A DNA stretch of 34,260 bases from Nostoc sp. T09 (lineage in GTDB: Bacteria; Cyanobacteriota; Cyanobacteriia; Cyanobacteriales; Nostocaceae): contig NZ_MTAV01000268.1 in the NCBI RefSeq assembly GCF_002154695.1, positions 8,750-43,009 of the forward strand, read 5' to 3'. The translations under genes were made by a program, and so were the position numbers. Shown here piece after piece: positions 25,352 through 32,803 of this stretch. Within the stretch, counting starts at the first letter, position 1, and the number at the start of each line of letters is the position of its first letter. The notes beneath the pieces are model-generated. The model saw only the letters and a program-made list of their open reading frames with translations. It did no database searches and had not been told where the DNA came from.

Positions 25352-25603
25352 ATGGATATTCAAAAAGTTCTAAGCGATCGCCGAATTATTTGCTCTGATC
25401 CAGATATCATGAGTGGAAGCCCTGTGTTTGTGGGAACAAGAGTGCCATTGCAGACTTTTTTCGACTATTTGGAAGGTGAAGGCGGTTTAGCCGAATTTTT
25501 GGCAGATTTTCCACATTTGCAAACTCAGGTTTTACAAGTATTGGAGATAATTACAAAAGCAATGCTGAATCAGGAGCAAATTACTTGTGCTCATTCTGCT
25601 TGA
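25352..25603 (+). CDS. DUF433 protein, orphan antitoxin
   Basis: An 83-residue protein of the DUF433 family: IICSDPDIMSGSPVFVGTRVPL is the standard opening, followed by helices including GGLAEFLADFPHL. DUF433 proteins are HTH-like antitoxins, usually translationally coupled to a DUF5615 PIN-like toxin. Here the toxin frame begins within the end of this gene (GTG at 25587) but is cut off after about 17 residues. The antitoxin itself looks intact. ATG at 25352, with a short 58-base gap after thyX. Confidence 0.85.
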   Translation: MDIQKVLSDRRIICSDPDIMSGSPVFVGTRVPLQTFFDYLEGEGGLAEFLADFPHLQTQVLQVLEIITKAMLNQEQITCAHSA

Positions 25604-25640
25604 CGAAAATCTCCTGAACAAAAAGTTGAAGAAGCCGTAT
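25587..25640 (+). pseudogene. Truncated DUF5615 PIN-like toxin remnant
   Basis: In a frame overlapping the 3' end of the DUF433 gene, GTG at 25587 starts VLILLDENLLNKKLKKP, the typical N-terminus of DUF5615 toxins (ILLDENL with catalytic Asp). After about residue 17 similarity ends. The frame runs on to a stop at 25737-25739 through sequence antisense to the next gene. The toxin is therefore lost, probably by the event that brought in the 25654-26409 gene. Confidence 0.6.
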
Positions 25641-25653
25641 ATGTGTGGAAAAA

Positions 25654-26409
25654 TCACTGATCATCGTCGTTCAGACGGCTACTTATTACCGCCAATGCAG
25701 TTTGTGATAACGTTGCACCTAATCCTGCTACCGCTATAAATAATTCTAAATTGTTATTAAAAAATAAATAACCCATTAATAGAGACAGTGGAATAGTACC
25801 AAGAGAAATTAATATTCTAATATTAAAATTTCTTCTTCTAGCTATCTTTTTTTTCTCGATTTCGCGTTGTAATTCAGGAGCAGTACTAGAAAACTGACGT
25901 GTTAGTATGTCTACTCTCCCCGGTTCATAAGCTGATTCTTTATCTGCTGCTGACTTATTCTCGAAAAAAACCATTGTGCACAATGGTTCTCCCAGATTAA
26001 GCTTTATACTTTTTCTAGAATGATTAGTGATAGCAATTAATAGTTTACCTTCCCAATCAGGATCAACAGTTGTAGATATGTGAGATAAACCCTTTGATAC
26101 TTGAGAAACCTTAGATAATATTAATGCCGAAACTTTTTTGTTTATTGGCATTTTAATTTCTTCTAGAGTAGTAATAAGAACTGTATCACCTGCATCAATC
26201 GTCACTGGACAATTATCATTTACTTGAAATTGCCCTTTTAAGGCAGATGCATAACTATTTCCAACGCTCAAATCATAACTTCCAGGTTTTAAGCTATTTT
26301 GTTTAAATGGATTAATATAAATTTTGGGATTATCATCGTCTCTTTGCTGCCATTCCTGTTTGGTAGTACATATCATTTTGATCAGATCAGTATCAGCTAG
26401 TAATGACAT
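25654..26409 (-). CDS. Membrane-anchored dCTP deaminase/dUTPase-like protein
   Basis: A 251-residue protein. Residues about 35-150 follow the dCTP deaminase/dUTPase beta fold: SLKPGSYDLSVG at 39-50, the ILSKVSQVSKGL stretch, and TTVDPDWEGKLLIAITN at 113-129. Asp116 aligns with the conserved Asp of both enzymes. The glutamate that acts as catalytic base in dCTP deaminase (E148 in the Dcd of this window) is Ala126 here. The R of dUTPase motif 2 and the Gly-rich motif 5 are also absent. A basic stretch (KKKIARRR, about 186-193) precedes two membrane helices (about 198-216 and 221-243), so the domain should face the cytoplasm. It may be a regulator, a sensor, or a diverged enzyme. It reads away from dut. 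Confidence 0.8.
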   Translation of the reverse strand: MSLLADTDLIKMICTTKQEWQQRDDDNPKIYINPFKQNSLKPGSYDLSVGNSYASALKGQFQVNDNCPVTIDAGDTVLITTLEEIKMPINKKVSALILSKVSQVSKGLSHISTTVDPDWEGKLLIAITNHSRKSIKLNLGEPLCTMVFFENKSAADKESAYEPGRVDILTRQFSSTAPELQREIEKKKIARRRNFNIRILISLGTIPLSLLMGYLFFNNNLELFIAVAGLGATLSQTALAVISSRLNDDDQ

Positions 26410-26715
26410 AATTTTTCCTTATACATGATTATTAGGATTACTTAGAAGTTATACACATCTTCCGTTTTAATGTGTAATATTATACGTTATAATATAATGT
26501 TGGATTAAGCATTGTAATCTTTGCTATGCGAACCTTGCCTAAATTAAGCTAAATATTACACTACTGCGATTGTCTGTTATCTTTATAACTACAAACTAGT
26601 AAAAGTCACCAGATCATTTTATAAAAAATTTTTAAATATACGCTACTTTTAATTAAATAAATCGCTAGCTAATATAATTAGCTAGCGATTTATTAGTCAA
26701 TATACATTTAAGCTA
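26410..26715. promoter_or_regulatory. Divergent promoter region between the Dcd-like gene and dut
   Basis: These 306 bases are AT-rich and non-coding. They carry two palindromes: TAATATTATA (26475-26484) against TATAATATAA (26488-26497), and an 18-bp arm pair at 26656-26694 (listed separately). Both sit where operators for the two genes could be. Confidence 0.5.
26656..26694. repeat. 18-bp perfect inverted repeat in the dut leader
   Basis: AATAAATCGCTAGCTAAT (26656-26673) pairs perfectly with ATTAGCTAGCGATTTATT (26677-26694) around a 3-base loop, ending 21 bases before the dut ATG. It may be an operator, a leader hairpin that affects translation, or a bidirectional terminator. Confidence 0.85.
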
Positions 26716-27171
26716 ATGAAATTAAAAATACTTAAGTTAAATGAGTCAGCCATTATCCCCCAATATGAACATCCAAATGATTCTGGGCTAGATTTAATCT
26801 CTGTAGACGAACTAGAAATTCCTCCTGGGGAAAGTAGATTGGTATGTACTGGTATATCAATAGATTTACCACAAGGAACAGAGGCACAAATTCGTCCTAG
26901 AAGTGGTTTAGCTCTTAACCATCAAATAACAGTTTTAAATACACCGGGTACGGTAGACGAAGGTTATCGAGGAGAAATAGGCGTAATATTAATCAATCAT
27001 AGTAAAAACCTTTTTAAAGTGAAAAAAGGAATGAAAATTGCCCAAATGGTTATCACACCAGTAATTCATGTTGAAGTTGAAGAAGTTGATAAGCTCAGTC
27101 ATACATCTAGAGGAACTGGTGGTTTTGGCTCAACAGGGATAATAGCAAATTCTAAACTTGCAGATTATTAG
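26716..27171 (+). CDS. dut: dUTP diphosphatase (trimeric dUTPase)
   Basis: Hydrolyses dUTP to dUMP and pyrophosphate, keeping uracil out of DNA and supplying dUMP to ThyX. The 151-residue length is standard. All five motifs are readable: NDSGLDL (21-27), RPRSGLA (60-66), [14 protein letters not shown] with catalytic Asp81, [11 protein letters not shown], and [11 protein letters not shown] for the phosphate-binding C-terminal arm. ATG at 26716, with a strong hairpin ending 21 bases upstream. It converges with dcd, one base between the two stop codons. Confidence 0.95.
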   Translation: MKLKILKLNESAIIPQYEHPNDSGLDLISVDELEIPPGESRLVCTGISIDLPQGTEAQIRPRSGLALNHQITVLNTPGTVDEGYRGEIGVILINHSKNLFKVKKGMKIAQMVITPVIHVEVEEVDKLSHTSRGTGGFGSTGIIANSKLADY

Positions 27172-27172
27172 A

Positions 27173-27772
27173 CTATACGCGAGCCAGTGTCACCATTTCT
27201 ACCTGATCCTGATATTTACCTTGACGGGTCTCGTAACTAATAGCGCAGGGTTCGCCTTCTAAAAATAGTAACTGTACTACTCCTTCATTAGCATAGATGC
27301 GACAGTCGGCACTAGAAGAATTAGAGAACTCTAAGGTAAGATGACCCCGCCAAGCAGCTTCAGCAGGTGTTAAATTGGCAATTATGCCACAGCGTGCATA
27401 CGTAGATTTCCCTATGCAAATCACAGTAATATTATTTGGAACCTCTAGCTTTTCTAGGGCTACGCCTAGACCATAGGAGTGAGCAGGTAAGATAAAGTAA
27501 CTACCATTAACATCCGTATGTAAAGGCGTTGATTCTAGATTTTGAGGATTAAAGTTTTTGGGATCAATAACAGTTCCGGGAATGTGGCGAAAAATGCGGA
27601 ACTCAGATGAAGAAAGGCGGATATCATAGCCATAAGAAGATAAACCATAGCTGATTACTGGTTTAGTCCTTATTTCTGGGTCTTGTTGCACTTTTCTGAT
27701 TAAAGTTGGCTCAAAAGGCGAAATCATACCCTTTTGAGCCATTTGAGTAATCCAAATATCGTTTTTAATCAC
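27173..27772 (-). CDS. dcd: dCTP deaminase
   Basis: Deaminates dCTP to dUTP. The 199-residue length suits the family (193 in E. coli). Visible sites are SSYGYDIRLSS at 45-55, GKSTYARCGI at 121-130 with the conserved Ser and Arg, and WRGHLTLEFSN with the catalytic-base glutamate E148. ATG at 27770-27772. Its stop is one base from that of dut on the other strand, so the two transcripts probably overlap at their 3' ends. Product dUTP is the substrate of Dut, so the pair forms one pathway. Confidence 0.95.
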   Translation of the reverse strand: MIKNDIWITQMAQKGMISPFEPTLIRKVQQDPEIRTKPVISYGLSSYGYDIRLSSSEFRIFRHIPGTVIDPKNFNPQNLESTPLHTDVNGSYFILPAHSYGLGVALEKLEVPNNITVICIGKSTYARCGIIANLTPAEAAWRGHLTLEFSNSSSADCRIYANEGVVQLLFLEGEPCAISYETRQGKYQDQVEMVTLARV

Positions 27773-27858
27773 AAGTTCACAGCTAATTCAAACCGACTTA
27801 CTAGGATAGCGTGAAGTGGCACTAAATTTATTTATGCGGATTCTCTCTTTACTATTGT

Positions 27859-28161
27859 CTACTCGTTTCCATTACTGCTTTGTTCCAAGAAACGCCTAAC
27901 CAGTTCTTCAGTCCGATCGACAGCGTAATCAATGGTTTTGATTAACTCGCTAATGCTTTCCTCTAGTTGCACCTGAAAGCTGTCTTGCCGATCAGCTAAT
28001 CGGTCAATTTTGTCACCAAGCTGAGTGATCGCTTGGGTGTTCACTTCCTGCTGTTGAGATACGCGATTCAGGCTGGCAGTAGTTTGTAGCAGCAGCAATT
28101 CTATTTGCTCAAGCCTGCTTGGTTGTGGTTGCCCGTTGTATTGTCCTGGGGAGTCGCTCAT
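27859..28161 (-). CDS. Hypothetical coiled-coil protein
   Basis: A 100-residue soluble protein, acidic and rich in Gln, Leu, Glu and Asp. Residues about 15-90 look like a long coiled coil with heptad-like spacing (IELLLLQTTASLNRV, ITQLGDKIDRLADRQ, ELIKTIDYAVDRTEEL). I do not know its family. It follows the CobO-like gene on the same strand after 68 bases. ATG at 28159-28161. Short coiled-coil proteins of this sort are common in cyanobacteria and are not assigned here. Confidence 0.6.
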   Translation of the reverse strand: MSDSPGQYNGQPQPSRLEQIELLLLQTTASLNRVSQQQEVNTQAITQLGDKIDRLADRQDSFQVQLEESISELIKTIDYAVDRTEELVRRFLEQSSNGNE

Positions 28162-28229
28162 GCAGCACCTTTGCCTTTTGCGGTTTTTGGTGGAGAGGTT
28201 TCACTTCTTATAGATTAATACTATGCGGG

Positions 28230-28766
28230 CTAAGGGCTATGACTGCGCCGGATTTCGGTAATTTGATCTGCTACATCCAAAAGAGATTTGGGCGTGTCTG
28301 GTCCAGTTAGGATGATATCGATATGGGGAGGGCGTTTTGCTAAAAATGCTAAAACTTCAGCTTCTGGGATCAGACCAAAGTTGATCGCTAAACTTAACTC
28401 ATCTAAGACAACGAGAGAATACTTACCCTCGAAGACTACCTTTTGTGTATGTTGCCACAGTGTTTGTAAAGCTTCATTTTCGGTATCGTCTAGCTGTGGT
28501 GTATCGATACAGCGAGGCAAATCGCAACGAATCCAATCTAAATTTTGCCCCATTTGAATGGGTCGTTCATGTCCTTGACGAATGCCACCTTTGAGAAACT
28601 GTACTACTAACACTGGCGTGCCTTGACCGGCAATTCTCAGTGCTTGAGCCATAACATTCGTAAAAAAGTTACGGTGTGAGCTAGTGAAAACTTGCACTAG
28701 CCCTTCAACAGGGGATAGTAAATTGAGGCTCGAATTTACACTTGGAGTATCTAGCTGGGCTACCAT
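28230..28766 (-). CDS. CobO/BtuR-like protein lacking its P-loop
   Basis: A 178-residue relative of ATP:cob(I)alamin adenosyltransferase (CobO). The pattern is plain over the full length: GLVQVFTSSHRNFF..., PVLVVQFLKGG, YSLVVLDELSLAI, GLIPEAEVLAFL, and the end DIILTGPDTPKSLLDVADQITEIR. In true CobO the segment after QVYTG is a GxGKGKTT P-loop; here it is TSSHRNFFT, so no Gly-Lys-Thr/Ser remains. ATP binding by the usual route is unlikely, and adenosyltransferase activity is doubtful. It may be a paralogue with a changed role. ATG at 28764-28766. No cobalamin-gene neighbours or B12 riboswitch were seen. Confidence 0.82.
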   Translation of the reverse strand: MVAQLDTPSVNSSLNLLSPVEGLVQVFTSSHRNFFTNVMAQALRIAGQGTPVLVVQFLKGGIRQGHERPIQMGQNLDWIRCDLPRCIDTPQLDDTENEALQTLWQHTQKVVFEGKYSLVVLDELSLAINFGLIPEAEVLAFLAKRPPHIDIILTGPDTPKSLLDVADQITEIRRSHSP

Positions 28767-29110
28767 AAAATGAAGTTTAAAATATTACAAAGTAACAAAG
28801 TGATTTTCCTGAGACAGGTGAGCGCAAATCTACCTGTAAAATCAATTCAATTTTCACAAATGTGTTGTATTTGGCAAGTTGCATTCTTAGTCAAGCACTA
28901 GGTTTGCCCAGAAGTCAAGGGTTAATGATATTGGCATCGATCGCTTGTAAATGCAAGTATTTGTAAAAATAAAAACACATAACTAGCAGTGAAAATTCAT
29001 CAAAACCTTGGGTGCAAGAGCTGAAAATCAGTAGATGTTAGATTTCCCATTTGTTTGGGCACAACAGAGTAAGTAAGTAGTGAATTTGACAGGATGAGGA
29101 GTGAATTGTT
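28767..29110. other. Intergenic region, divergent promoters
   Basis: 344 bases, AT-rich, no gene or strong hairpin seen. It should hold the promoters for the CobO-like gene (minus) and the adenylate kinase-like gene (plus). A GAGG-like ribosome-binding site (GGATGAGGAG, about 29092-29101) precedes the GTG at 29111. Confidence 0.4.
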
Positions 29111-29719
29111 GTGAGATTGGTGATTCTGGGTGGTTCAGGATCGGGGAAAAGCACTCAAGCACAAAACCTTTGTAGACACTTTAATATTCCTAAGATTTCT
29201 ACAGGTGAAATTTTACGAGAAGCAATGTCTGGCGACAAGCAGCTCCTCTTTCAAGAAGAGAGTCCACCTATGTACCTCAACAATCACCTATGTGATTTGG
29301 GCCGCCATGCACAGCCATACGTAGAAAAAGGGGAGCTAGTCCCTGATGAAATGATGATTGAGTTGATTCGGACGCAGCTGATACAGCTTGATTCAAAGTC
29401 GGGTTGGTTATTGGAAGGCTATCCTCGTACTGCTTTTCAAGCAGAGGAATTAGATTTTTTATTGGAATATTTAGGACAAAAGTTAGACTGGGCAATTTAT
29501 TTACAAGTACCAGAAGCTATTATGGTTAATCGCTGTTTGGGGCGATCGCTTCCCGATGAGCAACCCGAAATTGTACAGCGCCGGATAGAGTTATTCTACG
29601 ATCGCACTATTCCCATACTCGAATATTACGACCGTCGCCGCCGACTTTTGACTATTAATGGCGACCAATCACCAGAAGTTGTGCACCACCATATTCTCAA
29701 TCTACTTTTAGTTTCTTAA
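29111..29719 (+). CDS. Adenylate kinase-family nucleotide kinase
   Basis: A 202-residue member of the adenylate kinase family, phosphorylating AMP or a related nucleoside monophosphate. The P-loop is GGSGSGKST (7-15), not the GxPGxGKGT usual in Adk. STGEILR (30-36) and EGYPRT (102-107) match the AMP-binding segments. GRSLPDEQPEIVQRRIELF shows the short LID-type connection. An extra stretch of about 20 residues (about 42-62, with SPPMYLNNHL) lies between STGEILREAMSG and GRHAQPYVEKGELVPDE, where Adk has a short loop. This is therefore more likely a paralogue than the housekeeping adk. The start is GTG at 29111 with an upstream GGATGAGGAG. Confidence 0.82.
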   Translation: MRLVILGGSGSGKSTQAQNLCRHFNIPKISTGEILREAMSGDKQLLFQEESPPMYLNNHLCDLGRHAQPYVEKGELVPDEMMIELIRTQLIQLDSKSGWLLEGYPRTAFQAEELDFLLEYLGQKLDWAIYLQVPEAIMVNRCLGRSLPDEQPEIVQRRIELFYDRTIPILEYYDRRRRLLTINGDQSPEVVHHHILNLLLVS

Positions 29720-29853
29720 GAAAATCTGCAATTTTACTACAGAGTTTCATTACGTTAGTTTTACGCTGACTATACAATTGGACCTCTAGAGAGACTGTGG
29801 CGCTAAGGTAACCTTAAGGCAGTATTTCATATGAAAATTTTGAGGCAACTCCA

Positions 29854-30597
29854 ATGGTTTGGCAGCGTCCAGACGGCCGGTACCCCTACCAACTCCGTCC
29901 TATCAGCTTTGACAGTGGCTTTACCCGCTTTGCTCCTGGTTCTGTGCTGACAAAATGTGGTGATACTCAAGTACTTTGTACTGTTAGCGTTACTGAAGGA
30001 GTGCCCAAGTTTCTAGCAGGAAGTGGCAAAGGTTGGTTAACTGCTGAATATCGTATGCTTCCCAGTGCCACACAACAACGGCAAGAAAGGGAATTGATGA
30101 AATTATCAGGACGGACGCAAGAAATTCAACGCTTAATTGGACGCAGCTTAAGAGCAGCATTAGATTTTGAGGCACTGGGAGAACGTACCCTGACTGTAGA
30201 CGCCGATGTATTGCAGGCAGATGCCGGAACGAGGACAACAGCAATTACAGGCTCCTTTGTAGCGTTAGCTAATGCCATTTCCCGATTATTGCACCAAGGA
30301 AAACTAGAGCGATCGCCCCTGTGCGGACAAATAGCAGCAGTCTCCGTAGGTTTGTTGCAAGAAGAGCCATTTTTAGATCTGAACTATATCGAAGATGTGG
30401 CTGCAACAGTCGATTTCAACGTCGTAATGAATCAAACCCTGGAGCTTATTGAAATCCAGGGAACAGGAGAAGAAGGTAGCTTTAGCCGTAGCCAGTTGAA
30501 TCAGTTATTAGATTTTGCAGAAAAAGGAATTCAGGAATTGCTAATCGCCCAAAGAGAAGCGATTACCGACTGGGATGAGATTTTTGTGCGGGATTGA
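29854..30597 (+). CDS. rph: Ribonuclease PH
   Basis: A phosphorolytic 3'-5' exoribonuclease that trims tRNA precursors. The 247-residue protein shows the family pattern from the first residues: [15 protein letters not shown], then [52 protein letters not shown], and [22 protein letters not shown], which includes the conserved Asp residues of the active site. ATG at 29854; a small palindrome (TAAGGTAACCTTA, 29804-29816) lies in the leader. It is followed by a G-rich tandem repeat. Confidence 0.96.
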   Translation: MVWQRPDGRYPYQLRPISFDSGFTRFAPGSVLTKCGDTQVLCTVSVTEGVPKFLAGSGKGWLTAEYRMLPSATQQRQERELMKLSGRTQEIQRLIGRSLRAALDFEALGERTLTVDADVLQADAGTRTTAITGSFVALANAISRLLHQGKLERSPLCGQIAAVSVGLLQEEPFLDLNYIEDVAATVDFNVVMNQTLELIEIQGTGEEGSFSRSQLNQLLDFAEKGIQELLIAQREAITDWDEIFVRD

Positions 30598-30899
30598 TCA
30601 AGGAGATGAGGGAGTGAGGGAGGTGTGGGAGGTGTGGGGAGTGTGGGAAGTGTGGGAAGTGTGGGGAGTGTGGGGAGTTTTGTTCCCCATCTCCCCAGAA
30701 AATACTTAGTAAATTTTTATTGTTATTTTGTAATGTTACTGATTAATTTTGTGAATATTTGGTGAGATTTAAAAAATGTGCCTGATGTGGCTTTAATCAA
30801 CAAAATACTAATGATGTTAAAAGTTTCAAAAGTTAAAAAGGGGGACTGTAATAAGTTCGGTATTGTATTGCTGGAAGCAGGCAAAGTAATGATAAAGCC
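30598..30899. other. Intergenic region with a G-rich tandem repeat
   Basis: No gene. The first ~80 bases are the tandem repeat listed separately, and a GGGGAG...TTCCCC pair follows. The remainder (30700-30899) is AT-rich and should carry the pgl promoter, which I could not locate. Confidence 0.45.
30606..30680 (+). repeat. Tandem 9-bp G-rich repeat
   Basis: About seven units of the form G(G/A)(A/G)GTGTGG run through 30610-30677, for example GGAGTGTGG, GAAGTGTGG, GAAGTGTGG, GGAGTGTGG. The plus strand has at least seven GGG or GGGG runs with short spacers, so G-quadruplex formation is possible in DNA or in the rph mRNA tail. The array starts about 12 bases after the rph stop. Confidence 0.8.
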
Positions 30900-31622
30900 A
30901 TGAGCAAAACGGTCGAAGTTCTACCGGATCAGTCAGCGCTAGTTAAACGGGCGCTAGACTTGATCCTGCCCAAGATAGATACTGCTATTAAAGAGCGGGG
31001 GCAGTTTACCATTGCCTTAGCTGGCGGCAGTACACCTAAGCCGTTGTACGAAGCGATCGCCAATCAAAAACTGCCTTGGGATAAAATCCATGTATTCTGG
31101 GGAGATGAACGTTATGTTCCACCAGATCATCCTGATAGCAATGAACTGATGGCGCGTCGTGCGTGGCTAGACCGCGTTAATATTCCAGCCGCTAATATTC
31201 ATGCCATGCCGACTTTGGAAGCTGACCCCGCAGTTGCAGCGGCTAAGTACGAACGGCATCTGCAAAACTTTTTTAATTCTGCATCTGGAGAATTCCCGTC
31301 TTTAGATGTAGTTTTGCTAGGAATGGGTGATGATGCACACACTGCATCTTTGTTTCCGCACACAGAAGCGTTAAAAGTAAGCGATCGCTTAATTACAGTG
31401 GGTAATAAAGATAGCAGCATCCGCATCACCTTCACCTACCCATTCATCAACTCGGCTCGCAGCGTCATGTTTCTAGTTGCAGGTGCTAATAAACGACCAG
31501 CTTTAGCTCAAGTATTTGCACCCGTAGCCGATGAATTCACTTACCCATCACGCTTGATTCAGCCCCAAGGAGAACTTTGGTGGTTGCTCGATGCGGCGGC
31601 GGGTTCGGAACTCCAAACTTAA
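30900..31622 (+). CDS. pgl: 6-phosphogluconolactonase
   Basis: Hydrolyses 6-phosphogluconolactone in the oxidative pentose phosphate pathway, the main NADPH source in the dark and in heterocysts. The 240-residue protein has the NagB/Pgl fold with LAGGSTPKPLYEA at about 40-52 and the signature GDERYVPPDHPDSN at 68-81, and DVVLLGMGDDAHTASLFP in the second half, all typical of Pgl (DevB). ATG at 30900. Stop at 31620-31622, followed by a repeat-rich gap before the FHA gene. Confidence 0.96.
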   Translation: MSKTVEVLPDQSALVKRALDLILPKIDTAIKERGQFTIALAGGSTPKPLYEAIANQKLPWDKIHVFWGDERYVPPDHPDSNELMARRAWLDRVNIPAANIHAMPTLEADPAVAAAKYERHLQNFFNSASGEFPSLDVVLLGMGDDAHTASLFPHTEALKVSDRLITVGNKDSSIRITFTYPFINSARSVMFLVAGANKRPALAQVFAPVADEFTYPSRLIQPQGELWWLLDAAAGSELQT

Positions 31623-31679
31623 GTTACCTATCAGGAGTAATTGTTAAAATCGAAAGCTAGAGTTGCATCTGTGGCGAAC

Positions 31680-31735
31680 TTTTGATGCCTGCGGCAAGCC
31701 GCTGTGCGTCTACGGCGGTAGCCGCCGCTCAGAGT
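31680..31735. repeat. GC-rich dispersed repeat between pgl and the FHA gene
   Basis: The GC-rich stretch CCTGCGGCAAGCCGCTGTGC and TCTACGGCGGTAGCCGCC is related in style to the repeats at 1-75 and 20580-20720. It makes an artificial in-frame extension (MMPAASRCASTAV...) to the FHA gene, which I do not accept as coding. Confidence 0.5.
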
Positions 31736-31789
31736 TCTCTCTGCTTGCCAGTCCCATTTTATGATGAGCTTGAACAAAGGCTTAAATCC

Positions 31790-32671
31790 ATGATCGTCTG
31801 CCCTAATTGCAATCACCCCAACCCAGACGGCGCTGTCCAGTGTGAAGCATGTTATACGCCGTTACCAGCGACTAACAACTGTCCCAGCTGTGGGGCAACT
31901 GTGCAGGCAGATGCCGCTTTCTGTGGTCAGTGTGGCTATAACTTGCGCGCAAGTGCCGCAGCGCCTCCAACAGCGGTAGCAGCAACCGTCGCACCTGACG
32001 TTCCTTTAGAAGTACCAGCGTTGGTTACTCCTGACCCACTTGTAGAACTGATACAACCAGACCCCTTGGCAGTTCCCAATCCGGTGGCGGTTTCACCCTT
32101 ACCGCCAACAGCAGTGGCGGTTCCTCCAGAAATAACAACACCAGTAGCACCGCCACAGGTAGTAGAAATCAGTGCAGCACCACAACCTGTTGTTTCTGGG
32201 CAAGGCGCTCCTACTCCGCTTCCAGAACCGGAACCGGAACCAATCGCAGCACCCGAACCAGAACCAATCGCAGCACCCGAACCACAACCAGTAGCCGCAA
32301 CACCCCCACCTGCTGTCAGCCCAGCCAGAACTCAATTACAGCAGGTAACAGCCAGCCTATTCCACGTCCAAAGCGACACCAATATAGAATTGCCCCAAAC
32401 GCTGTCTGTAATTCATATCGGCAAGCCTAATGACCGCATTCCCCCAGATGTGGATGTCTCTGGATTTCCTAGTTCGGAAATTGTTTCGCGGATTCATGCA
32501 GATATTCGCGTTGAGGGGGATGCTCATTATATAGAAGATGTCGGCAGTTCCAATGGCACCTACATCAACAATTTGCCACTATTACCGGGGAACAGACACC
32601 GCCTCAGACCAGGCGATCGCATCAGTTTGGGTAAGGGAGATATGGTAACATTCCTCTTCCAACTCGCTTAG
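31790..32671 (+). CDS. Double zinc-ribbon and FHA-domain protein
   Basis: From the ATG at 31790 the protein has 293 residues. Two zinc ribbons open it: C4, C7, C18, C21 and C31, C34, C45, C48. A long Pro/Ala/Val/Glu-rich linker with repeats of PEPEPIAA (near 170-185) follows. Residues about 205-293 are an FHA domain, which binds phosphothreonine peptides: GKPNDRIPPDVDVSGFPSSE, IVSRIHADI and SSNGTYINNLPL, with the conserved S-R-x-H and N-G-T. The role is signalling downstream of Ser/Thr kinases, partner unknown. The frame is open upstream to 31682, but this added sequence is repeat-derived, so the downstream ATG is preferred. A hairpin terminator follows. Confidence 0.88.
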   Translation: MIVCPNCNHPNPDGAVQCEACYTPLPATNNCPSCGATVQADAAFCGQCGYNLRASAAAPPTAVAATVAPDVPLEVPALVTPDPLVELIQPDPLAVPNPVAVSPLPPTAVAVPPEITTPVAPPQVVEISAAPQPVVSGQGAPTPLPEPEPEPIAAPEPEPIAAPEPQPVAATPPPAVSPARTQLQQVTASLFHVQSDTNIELPQTLSVIHIGKPNDRIPPDVDVSGFPSSEIVSRIHADIRVEGDAHYIEDVGSSNGTYINNLPLLPGNRHRLRPGDRISLGKGDMVTFLFQLA

Positions 32672-32681
32672 ACAAATTTTG

Positions 32682-32716
32682 TAGTCAGGACTTTAGTCCT
32701 GACTATGAGAGTTTTT
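32682..32716 (+). terminator. Terminator after the FHA gene
   Basis: TAGTCAGGAC (32682-32691) pairs perfectly with GTCCTGACTA (32696-32705) around TTTA, and TTTTTT starts 7 bases later at 32712. The palindrome is also of a type dispersed in Nostoc-like genomes, so it may be a repeat reused as a terminator. Confidence 0.7.
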
Positions 32717-32803
32717 TATCCCTGCTTGAAACTAAATAAGTAGATTAGGATGGAAGAAAATACACTCAAGCTGTTGAGGTAATTACGTTAAGGGACTTGA
32801 CTC

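Noticed and set aside
28767-29110. Cobalamin riboswitch for the CobO-like gene
   Set aside because: The B12-box type sequence and its surrounding stems were not seen.
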